Below are positions 1 to 9,114 of a stretch of DNA of 64,000 nt, in pieces. Position 1 is the first letter of the stretch; every line of letters begins with the position of its first letter. The DNA is from Biscogniauxia marginata (taxonomy: Eukaryota; Ascomycota; Sordariomycetes; Xylariales; Xylariaceae), in assembly GCA_022695795.1 (NCBI GenBank), contig MU404144.1, positions 108,544 to 172,543 of the forward strand. The letters run 5' to 3'. The notes beneath the pieces are model-generated. The model searched no databases. It had not been told where the DNA came from and saw only the letters and a program-made list of their open reading frames with translations. Position numbers and translations under genes: made by a program.

Positions 1-574
1 CTACCTCAATATGCTCCTCGATACCAGGTACATATATCAGTGTGACTTGACAAGTCTGGTACGATGTAACTATAATGTAATCCAATGGACGCCAGGATCT
101 CCAAGATGTGATGGTAGAAAAGAGAAATTTCCCGATTCGCTGCTTACTCCACGACGGGGTGAATACCTCCACTAGCTTAAAAGAATACTTGACCAACCGT
201 CTGTGACGGAGAGGCAACTTTTAACGAACATCGACCTTCCGAGCCCGTGACCCGCGGCTCAACACCAGCTTCTACTATCACCAAGACATCTAGATAGGCT
301 GACTTTGGGAGCTTTCGTGCCTGGTTAAAGACAAACTAAATTCTTGCTCTGGTATCTCCGCTTTTCCCGCATATGCCCGCAACGCTTAACGAGCTCCGTC
401 GGCAACATATGAGATATAGCGATGGAGATTAATCAACTCCCACCTGTATCACGCAGCACATCGCATTAGCACACACGGTGTCACGATATCGACAGCCCGC
501 GGGAGAGAAAATAAAGAGAGAGATAGAGGAGGGAATTGTAAACGACGCGCACTCGATCACCCGCCGCGAGGAAT
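1..574. other. Intergenic, upstream of asa1
   Basis: No convincing coding segment. This is presumably the promoter and 5' leader of the WD40 gene that starts at 575. A purine-rich run (about 505-535) lies just before the start codon. I could not see the end of another gene in the first few hundred bases. Confidence 0.5.
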
Positions 575-2202
575 ATGTCTCAACAGCAATCGCCGGCGCA
601 ACCGAAGTCGGTCCTCCGGGGCCACCGCGCCCAAGTGCACACCACGGCGTTTATCCGGCAAAATCAGCGCCTCGCGTCCGGCGACGCGGACGGATTTGTC
701 GTACTCTGGGACCTGACCATAATGCGGCCGCGCGCCGTCTGGCGGGCTCACACGAACGCCATCCTGGGCATTGCCGACTGGGGCGACGACAGGGTCATCA
801 CGTGAGGTTTTCTTCTCCTCCACATGCTTAGTTTTATATTATATTGTTTTCTTCCAGGTTAACTTGACGCTTGTTCTCGGGTGGGGGCCGGCACAGCTGA
901 TATTTCATCTCTGATTTTCAGAGAAGGCAGAGACAACCGCTTGATAGTATGGAAAATAGCCGCGGCGGACGAGGCCGCGCTCAGTACTGCGCTCCCGCTC
1001 GATGAGGGATCCGCGTCTGTCGAGCGGCCGCAGCCGTGGGTTCTGTACATACTCGAGATCAACACCATGAATTTCTGCTCGTTTGCCTCGTGCGCCGCAC
1101 GTCCTGATGGCGATGCCACGTCCGAAGAGCTGTTCGTCGCCGTGCCCAACACGTTGGCGACAGAGGCCGTAAGCCCACACACCGTCCATTCTTGACTCAC
1201 GCTTATGCTGTAGGGATACAGGTCGATATCTACCAGCTGCCGAGTCAGAATCGGCAGCACACGGTGCATCTGGGTAGCAAGACGGAGAAGAAGGGCATGG
1301 TGATGGCCTTGTCTCTCTTCTGGCACCACAAATCCCTAGTCCTAGTCGCGGCCTACGAGAACGGGCTCGCGGTGGTAGCGCGACGTAGACGCAACGGATC
1401 CTGGGACATCGTATACAGGGCGCAGGCGCACAGCCAACCGATCCTCTCTCTCGACGTGTCTCCCACTAAGGATTACTTCCTGACCTCCGGCGCCGACGCT
1501 ATTATTGCGAAACACCCTATTCCGGGCACCCAAGTTACAACCAGTACTACTACTAACGCGGAAGCGCCATCAAATGACTCTAGAGGCATAGACACCAAAG
1601 AGAACACAGTTTCAGGGTCCGACCAGAAAGCGAAGTCGGAATTGGGTGCAAAACCAGAGCAAGAAAAGCTCCATACACCGCCAGGTCCCGACCCGGCTGA
1701 CAGCAGCAACAACAACGACAACAACCAGTCCATCCTATCCCTGGCAACCCTTGGGTCTGCTTCACGACCGAAGCCGGCAGTCCTGCCGAAGCGGACCGCG
1801 GTCGAGACGCAGCCACTCAAGACGGTCAACACGAAGCACGCGGGGCAGCAGGGGCTGCGCGTGCGAGGCGACGGGCGGATCTTCGCGACGGCGGGTTGGG
1901 ATGCTAAGGTACGCGTGTACTCGTGCAAGACGCTGGCGGAGCTGGCAGTGCTGAAGTGGCACGGCCTCGGGTGCTACGCTGTGGACTTCGCCGCAGTAGG
2001 CGACGACGAGGCGGGCACCCAGGGACGAGGGGGAGGAGATGATCGTTTTCAGGACGATAAAGGGGATTCGACAGCCGTGTCTGTGGTTCCTAAGCTGGGC
2101 GAACTCAGCGTCAAGGACCGGCGGATTAAGATGGCTAAGGAAGCGCACTGGCTGGCGGTGGGGAGTAAGGACGGGAAGATTAGCTTGTGGGATGTGTATT
2201 GA
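575..2202 (+). CDS. asa1: ASTRA-associated protein 1 (WD40 repeat)
   Basis: WD40 beta-propeller protein resembling Asa1, a subunit of the ASTRA/TTT-linked complex that acts in assembly of PIKK kinases such as TOR. Exons are 575-801, 922-1168 and 1222-2202 (484 residues). Intron 1 has donor GTGAGG; intron 2 (53 bp) is GTAAGC to ACAG. The second junction was chosen because the nearer TAG acceptor at 1211-1213 is out of frame while the one ending at 1221 gives the run [11 protein letters not shown]. The N-terminus shows a first repeat ([13 protein letters not shown], then FVVLWDL), exon 2 starts with [12 protein letters not shown], and the C-terminus ends with the family-typical [20 protein letters not shown] low-complexity, Ser/Thr/Asn-rich insert (about 1540-1750) separates the middle repeats. 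It is convergent with the HAD phosphatase gene. Family call is firm; the role is inferred from yeast. Confidence 0.88.
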
Positions 2203-2425
2203 ACTGGCTATAGGCAGAATTTCGCATCCTAGTAGGAGGTATGTATGTAGGTTCCCCTTCTTTTCTTCCTTTTTATGCTCTATATACCGCTCTTGTTTTC
2301 CTCATGCTCAGTCCTGGAGAGAAATGCTCACTAAATACGTACCTTAGAACCATATGGCCATAAACCCCAGCTGGCCTTGTCTATCTATATATTTTACTCA
2401 AACTGTCCTGAATTTCTCCCCGTAC

Positions 2426-3415
2426 TTACGCTTCCTGAGCTACCATCCCTTCACTCACATCCTCTTTCATTGTCGATTCTAATTCTACCTCTGCTGGAGG
2501 AATCACTATGCCATATTTCTCATACGGAAAATTGTTCAAATCGACATAGTAGTCCGCCCAGCCGTCATCATGCTCGCCTAGCTGATGTACGTCAATCTCG
2601 CCGGCTTCACCAGTCCGCCCGGCTAGGACGTCCTTTTCCCTACCCTCGTACTCTTTCTTCAGCATTGGGTGCGGACACCAGACGACGCGCATGCCAGCTC
2701 TACGTCCTGCTTCAACGCCCGGCACGCTGTCCTCGAAGACGAGACATTCCTCGGGTTTTATGGGTGACTCGCCCTCCGGCAGGCTGTCGTTGATGGTCTT
2801 CAGTGCGAGCAGGTATATATCAGGCAGGGGTTTCCCACGGCCGGGCGGCACGCGTGGGTCATCGCCCAGCACGCGCTGGTGCGACTCGAACACGGAGAAT
2901 AGCTCAGTCCAGTTGCGCGTCTTGATGGTGAAAGTCTTGGTATGGCTGCTCGTCGCGAGAGCTATGTGTACTCTTTGTTCCTGTCTGTTTGACCCTACCC
3001 CAGCTCCGTTTTGCTTCTTCTCGTACCATCGCGTCCGCCCAAGGTCTCCAAGCAGCTTCTCGACACCCGGTAGGGGCTTTGCGAGTGGGAAGTGCTCCTG
3101 TTGCAGAGCAGCGACTTGAGCCGTGTACTCAGATTCAGGGATGGGCAATTGCGCCCACTCGTGGAAGATAACATTCGCGGCGGCAAACGGCCGACCCTGT
3201 AGTTTGGCCTTGATAGACCAGGGGAGCTTCGGGCGGTTGTATTTTTCGAGGATTAGATTGATACAGAGTGTGTAGATATCTTCGGTGTCGAGAAGCAAGC
3301 CGTCCATGTCGAAGAGACAAGCCCGTACGGGCGGGAAGCTGGAGTGAAGAATTGATGGTTAGTATGTGTCTTATTTCACGGAATTGGGATGGACTTACTC
3401 TGTACGAGGAGCCAT
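2426..3415 (-). CDS. HAD-superfamily phosphatase (GS1/HDHD1-like)
   Basis: Haloacid-dehalogenase-type phosphatase of 309 residues, predicted cytosolic, acting on a small phosphorylated metabolite. Exon 1 is the 17 bases 3399-3415 (MAPRT plus two bases) and exon 2 is 2426-3338; the intron has donor GTAAGT and a CCAG acceptor. Joining them creates motif I, LFDMDG, with nucleophile Asp16 and acid/base Asp18. Motif II is the Ser/Thr in LATSSHT, and motif IV is ECLVFEDSVPGVEAGRRAG with the acidic pair. The helical cap follows motif I (LLLDTEDIYTL). The sequence resembles the GS1/HDHD1 pseudouridine-5'-phosphatase and yeast Gpp/Dog group, but the substrate cannot be read from it. The tiny first exon would be missed by simple ORF calling. 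It is divergent from the TPR gene and shares a 560-bp upstream region with it. Confidence 0.85.
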
Positions 3416-3975
3416 TGGGAGGCAGTATTAGGCAGGATATATATAGATATATAGTGTGACAAGTTGTCGCTCCTTGTATGCTGAAATACCTGTAAGTCAG
3501 TTTTGTGGTTGTATTGTCAAATTGCGATAGGAGAAGGGAAGGAATGTTGTTTATTATAAACTTTTCGTGTATAATTCTTTGGACTACAAGTCGAATGGAG
3601 GGGCTGAGGGGTAAAATTGGTTACATAAGGTACCTAAGTCTAACCTACCTACCGTAGTAGTGTCGGCCCCGCAGCCGGTACGAATGTTCAGTACTGTACC
3701 TACCTAGTCAGTAGCTCCAACCCAGTTCGCGGTTCAGGGTAGCTTTTCTCCATTTTGGGAATAGGCCAGGTGGGGCAGCGAACTTGACAGGGGGTCTCCT
3801 GTCAAGCGTGTCAGGAGTGTCTAACGTAAGGCGGGGTTCGATTTGATAAAGCCGATGCGGAAACTAGTGGATTGAAATTCCACTATTCAGCACTAACAAC
3901 AACTGTCCCTCTTAAACTATCTACATGACTCTCTCAACTGCTCAGACCTCGGTATAAGCAAACTTAAACAAAACC
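3416..3975. promoter_or_regulatory. Shared divergent upstream region, HAD phosphatase / TPR gene
   Basis: A 560-bp region between two divergent start codons with no ORF of note. It contains clusters of TACCTA-type motifs (about 3628-3655 and 3695-3710), which recur throughout the intergenic DNA of this window. No specific factor site was recognised. Confidence 0.5.
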
Positions 3976-4983
3976 ATGGCGGAGCCGACTAATACGCAAG
4001 AGAAAGGGAAGTCTCCCTCGGCTGCCAAGGCGACACACGACCAAGACACAGATCCTGAGGAGTCAACGACACCGGAGAGGTTCCCACCTGAGGAAGAAGC
4101 GGCATGTAAACAATCCATTCATCACTTGCCCACGATAAACATCTACATCCGACTAACGCCATGCCTAGAGTCTTTTAGGAGAGTCGAACGACAGAAAATC
4201 CGAAGCGAATGCGCTCTTCACCTCCACCAAGTACGAGAACGCCATTAACAAGTACGAAGAAGCCGCCAGCATCTGCCCATACTACCTAGACTACGAACTT
4301 GCCGTGCTGAAGTCCAACATCGCCGCATGCCACCTGAAGCTGGAGCAATACAAAGAGGCTATCAAGAGCGCGACCGAGTCCCTCGATGGGCTGAGTCGTG
4401 TCGAAAAGGCCGAGTTCGGTAAGGAGAAGGACAGGAAGGAAGAAAAAGAGAAGAAAGAAACTAGAGAGGATGAGGAAGCCGAGGAAGAGATTGTGAGCTC
4501 TGGGGCACAGAAGAGTGCTCCTTCTATGAAGGAAGAGACACCGGCCAAAATAGCGAGACGGAAGAGGCACGACGACATACTAAGAATACGAGCAAAGGCC
4601 TTGATGCGCCGGGCGAGAGCCAGAAGTGAACTCGGCGGCTGGTCGGACCTATCGGGCGCCGAAGAGGACTACAGGGTTCTAATGACAATGAAGAATCTCA
4701 CCAACGCGGACGAGAGAATAGTGCGGACACAGCTAAGATCATTGCCGCCCAGGGTCAAGGCGGCACAGGAGAAGGAAATGTCCGAGATGTGGGGGAAGTT
4801 GAAAGATGTAAGTTTAATTCAGTTCAGTCATAAGGATATGTCCCTTGGCTAATAGCGTTGTAATAGCTTGGAAATGGGATATTAAGGCCCTTCGGCTTGA
4901 GCACAGATAACTTCAATATAGTCAAGGATGAAAAGACAGGCGGGTACAGCATGAACTTTTCCCAGAACTCTCCCGCTCAATAA
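3976..4983 (+). CDS. TTC1-like tetratricopeptide repeat protein; frame break at intron 1
   Basis: Resembles TPR protein 1 (TTC1), a co-chaperone-type adaptor of the cytosol. Exons appear to be 3976-4105, 4169-4807 and 4867-4983. Exon 2 carries TPR helices (ANALFTSTKYENAINKYEEA, then LKSNIAACHLKLEQYKEAI) and a highly charged Glu/Lys insert at about 4420-4500. Exon 3 gives the conserved tail LGNGILRPFGLSTDNF ... GGYSMNF. Intron 2 (GTAAGT to TAATAG) is phase 0 and clean. Intron 1 has a good donor (GTAAAC at 4106), branch point (CTAAC at 4153-4157) and acceptor (CTAG ending at 4168), but exon 1 ends in phase 1 and exon 2 resumes in phase 0, so the join is off by one base and reads a stop. Without the T at 4105 the join would read EEEAA-SLLGESNDRK, as the family does. 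Either a sequencing error, an unusual splice, or a real frameshift allele. Confidence 0.75.
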
Positions 4984-6661
4984 TAGGATATTTATAAATA
5001 TCACTACAATGCTCGAATCTACTTGGAGCAAGGCCTATGTACGGGGGGAAGGGGGGTGTGTCCGTGTGTGTGTTAGCTTCAAGATCAAACAGGACCCAGG
5101 ACTAGTAAATGGCCATTATATGAGCTACCTGCGCTGAATACCTACTCTAGATCTCAAGGGCTAATGAAAATCCTTGACATTATCGGGAAACATGAGGATA
5201 GGGCAAGGCTGCGGAGTGCCTATGACGAGACGGCACTTATCAGTATGCGAGGAACCAGACCCTAGCTTACATCGGGGAATCTAACCCTAGTGGCCGTGCC
5301 GAGATCACCACTTTAGTCTCGAATAGTATCAGTACACCGTTACGTCGACACACCTAAGGAACTCTTACCGAGAGTTCGAACAGGGTCGGAGAGAGCTCGT
5401 GAATGCTCAAGATAATACTAGTTATATTGTGGCTCCTTGTTACACGCTTGGAATCCACCTAGTGCTGGAATATTCACCGAGGCATACAGCGGGCGATCGC
5501 GAGCCCCAGCTCCTTATCGCCGCGATCGGTATACTGCTACATACCTACCTAGCATAGATACCTACCTACGGAGTTGGCCGGTAGGATTAAAGACCGCAGA
5601 TCAGAGGTTGATAAGATCAATTAAGCAAGTGGGCCATTTATACTACGGTGGTTTTATCATCACCGTAATACGGGGTACAGAAAGGGGTATGAAGTTCTTG
5701 TTGGTTATTAAGTCTAATTAAGTAAGATCATTGTGTTTAGATGGTATATTTTTCATTACTTACGAGACGTTAACCCGATGTCATTATACATGGTTTAGTA
5801 GGTAGATATGTTGTGATAAGGTTAGGCCAGATAGTAGAGACTTTGTTGATAAAGCTGACTCGGCTAAATTCGACGGGATGATAACGGGATATAGCAATTT
5901 AGAATATAACATGAACATGTGATTCTTAGAGCCGAGTACATGTTATTTATACCAACAGCAAGCTTGAGACGTAGCAATGATAATTTCGTTGGTACAAAAA
6001 GCTTATCCTTCCTGGTTATAACAACATCTCTAGCTATGTACATTCTTCATGTTAAGAGCCACATAAATGAGCCGGCCTAGTATTATCATACCCATTACAT
6101 ATAGCCAACTACCAGCTACGATGAGTCACTACCAGTTGCAGATCGGAGAGAAAACTAATTCATCTGAAGAATATTGTAAATTATCGTGAGCATGTTTGCA
6201 TCATCGTTCGCCTCTACTCCAATGATATCACGAGCATAGTAACACAGCGTCGTGTTGAACATCTACAAGCCAATCGACCACCCCTGTTTCAGTCACTACA
6301 TGCATATGCCGGAGTAATTCGGATATTACTATTTTGGTGTTCCGAAGCGAAGTGAGGGGATGAGCTCTCTTGTCATACGCAAGACCAATCTTGTGAAGAT
6401 ATAATAACTTGAATCATTATTAGACAACCCAGGTCTGAACCTTGCTTTATCTAGTTGTAGATACGAATATACTCAAGTCCTATGAAAAACAACACAACAA
6501 ACTATATCCCCGTCATAGTTGTGGGAAATACTTGTGATTATAGAACAGACTTCGTATTGCGGTGATGTGAAAAGCCGTCCACTGCTACGATAGCTTCTTT
6601 AATCTGTGAGAACTTATTTTGAAGGAAGTTGCTAGCTGAACTGTCCATATACAATTCGATA
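4984..6661. other. Intergenic, no gene seen
   Basis: About 1.7 kb of mixed, locally AT-rich sequence between the TPR gene and the amidase. Short open frames occur (for example 5437-5721) but lack codon character, domains or splice partners. TACCTACC motifs lie at about 5540-5575. The last few hundred bases presumably include the amidase promoter. Confidence 0.5.
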
Positions 6662-8622
6662 ATGGATCCCGGTGCCGTGACAACTGCGGCTGGCGCAACC
6701 TGGCAGGAGATAGCGGCAGATCGCCAGCGACATCGAGACGCATCAATAGCAAAGCTTGATCCTCCACTGCCAAACTTGCATGCTGGCGACATACCTCTCA
6801 ACACCACGAACCTGTCGAAGAATCTTTTGACAGAGGAAGAACTCACCATTACCGAAACAACTGTCGAGAATCTCATAGAGAAACTAGCCTCGGGTCAATG
6901 GTCCTCAATGACAGTTGTCAAGGCCTTCTTGCGGCGCGCAGGCCTGGCTCAGAAGCTAGTTAACTGTGTCACGGAGCTGCTTCCAGAACGAGCACTTAAG
7001 CGGGCAGCAGATCTTGACGAATACCTCGCTACCAACAAGACGCCCATGGGTCCGCTTCACGGGATGCCGATTAGTATCAAAGAGCATGTCGGCATAAAAG
7101 GCTGCGATCTCAACGCCGGGTTCGTGGGTTGGGTTGGGAACGTCGCCGAGGAAGACGCGCTCATTCTGCAATGCCTGTGGGACGCCGGCGCTGTGTTCTA
7201 CGTTAGGACCACGCAGCCGCAGACGCTGATGCACCTTGAGACGAGCAACAACCTATACGGGTCAGTATAGTCTAACGTAGTTTTACCACTAAATTAGACA
7301 TCACCGAAAATTACCCCACAGTAGAATCTTGCTAACCCACTGGTATAGAACAACGGTGAACCCGTACAACACAACCCTGACCGCCGGCGGCTCTTCCGGC
7401 GGGGAGGGCGCACTTATCGGTCTCCGGGGCTCACTCCTTGGAATTGGCACAGACATTGGCGGATCTATCCGCTCGCCCGCGGCCAACAACGGTGTCTTTG
7501 GGTACAAACCCACAAGCCTACGCCTACCAGTATCCGGCTGGACTGCCACGATGGCGGGTGCCGAGCATATCCTGGCCGCGATAGGGCCTCTTTCCACTAG
7601 TCTCGCCGGCCTGAAGCTCTTCACTAAGTCGGTAATCGATAGGGAGCCCTGGCTTAGGGAACCGAGCTTAGTTCCCATGCTCTGGAGAGATGCGACAGGC
7701 GCGTACGAAGGCCGCAGGATCAGGGTTGGGGTCATCTGGGACGATGGCGTCGTGAAGCCCCATCCGCCTGTAACGAGGGCGATGAGGGAGCTCGTGGGGA
7801 AGCTGGCTAAAAGCGAAAACGTTGAAATAGTAGACTGGAAGCCTTTGGGGCACGATCTTGCGTGGTCAATCATCGTAAGCCTTTTTAATATTACACCCCT
7901 ATTACTCACTGTATGATGAAGCTAAGAGGGCAAAACTCGACGTCCAAAGGCAAAACTGTACTTCTGCGACGGCGGCGCAGACGAGAAAGCCGCCGTTAAT
8001 AGTTCTGGAGAGCCCTGGATGCCGCTGTCCAAGTGGATTCTGCTAGACAATCCGCACGTGCGTGAGCACACCATCCCCGGCCTCTGGAAGGCGAATCAGG
8101 AGCGCGACGACTACCGGAAGCAGTATGCGCAGCTGTGGAACGAGACGGCCAAGGACAGTGCCGGTGGCAAGATGGTGGATGTGATACTCTGCCCGGCTGG
8201 ACCCGGAGTGGCGCCCAAGCTTGAGACGAGTAAGTACTGGAGCTACACGTCGCAGTGGAACCTGCTGGATTATCCAGCCATTGTGTTCCCTACGGGTGAA
8301 TCGGTGAGCGCGGAGAAGGACGGAGAAGGCACCGATCATGCGTACCCGGAGGGTTACACGCCCAGAGGCGAGAGCGATAAGTATAACTATGACCTGTGGA
8401 GGCAACATGGGGCCGAGGGATATAAGGAAGCGCCTATCTCGCTGCAACTAGTTGGGAGGAGGTAAGTTGTTTCCTCGCAGTCCTTATTACCGCGATGGGT
8501 TATCATAACGGAAACAAGCCGGGACAAAGTTGGCTGACCACAATTGCAGGTACGAAGATGAGAAGCTGTTTAGTGCTTTGGAGTCTTTACTGGATGCTGC
8601 CGGGTTGCCACATTCCTGGTAA
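6662..8622 (+). CDS. Amidase-signature hydrolase (acetamidase/FAAH type)
   Basis: Amidase-signature enzyme that hydrolyses carboxamides to acid and ammonia; cytosolic, no signal peptide. Exons are 6662-7260, 7349-7874, 7950-8461 and 8550-8622, giving 569 residues. Joins restore NLYG-TTVNPYNTTL, WSII-AKLYFCDGG and LVGRR-YEDEKLF. The triad is Lys140 (MPISIKEH), Ser215 (GGSSGGEGA) and Ser239 (GTDIGGSIRSP); the 75- and 24-residue spacings match those of mammalian FAAH (142/217/241). The Gly/Ser-rich signature is uninterrupted, so the enzyme should be active. It resembles fungal general amidases such as acetamidase, which supply nitrogen, but the substrate is not predictable. An upstream in-frame ATG at 6629 is possible; I chose 6662 because the family normally begins close to WQEIAADRQ. 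The long intergenic DNA on its upstream side gives no operon-like context. Confidence 0.9.
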
Positions 8623-8739
8623 TGTCTACCTCTAAACAAGATAAATCTCAGGTTTACAGAATAGATTTCCAAGCGACTAGTGGGACGAAAATACCTTAGG
8701 TATGTAACCGCAAATTGATGATATTACGTATGGATGTGT

Positions 8740-9114
8740 TCATCCATAATCAGGTATCCTATACTTCGTATATACGTTGATTATATGCAATTCATCCTTG
8801 CCTTTGCAAACACCTAGAAGCCTGTACTTGACCTTCGTTACCTTGCAGTAGGCTCCACCGGGGCCGGATCCGATCTTCGTGGGCTCGTCACCATTAGTAT
8901 TGCCCGTGAAACGATCGCAGCTTTTGCCGCTATTCTGGCAAGAGTTCATGATCGTGCACATATCGCCGGAGTTAAATGTGCAAGTTCCCTTACAGTGAGC
9001 TTCCTCTGCCTGGTTAGGCCCGATGATGACTTTAGAGAACGTGGTGCCGTCCTCGAGGATTAACATGGTATCGGCCTCCCCCGTTACGGTTTGCCCGCCA
9101 CACACCTTCGTCAT
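8740..9114 (-). CDS. Small cysteine-rich protein, unrecognised
   Basis: Open frame of 124 residues with an ATG start preceded immediately by an in-frame stop. It has eight cysteines arranged C ... CxxxC ... C(6)C(6)C ... C ... C, many Gly/Thr/Ser residues, and the tract GDMCTIMNSCQNSGKSCDR. Spaced cysteines in a small fungal protein are typical of secreted effectors and cysteine-knot proteins. However, no signal peptide is visible at this start (MTKVCGGQTVTGEADTM) and no upstream splice acceptor would add one. Its 3' end lies 117 bp from the 3' end of the amidase gene (convergent). I do not recognise the family. It could be an orphan gene, the C-terminal exon of a longer secreted protein, or chance, although codon use looks coding. 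Confidence 0.5.
   Translation of the reverse strand: MTKVCGGQTVTGEADTMLILEDGTTFSKVIIGPNQAEEAHCKGTCTFNSGDMCTIMNSCQNSGKSCDRFTGNTNGDEPTKIGSGPGGAYCKVTKVKYRLLGVCKGKDELHIINVYTKYRIPDYG

Noticed and set aside
5437..5721. 94-codon frame downstream of the TPR gene
   Set aside because: No coding character and composed partly of the dispersed TACCTA motif.
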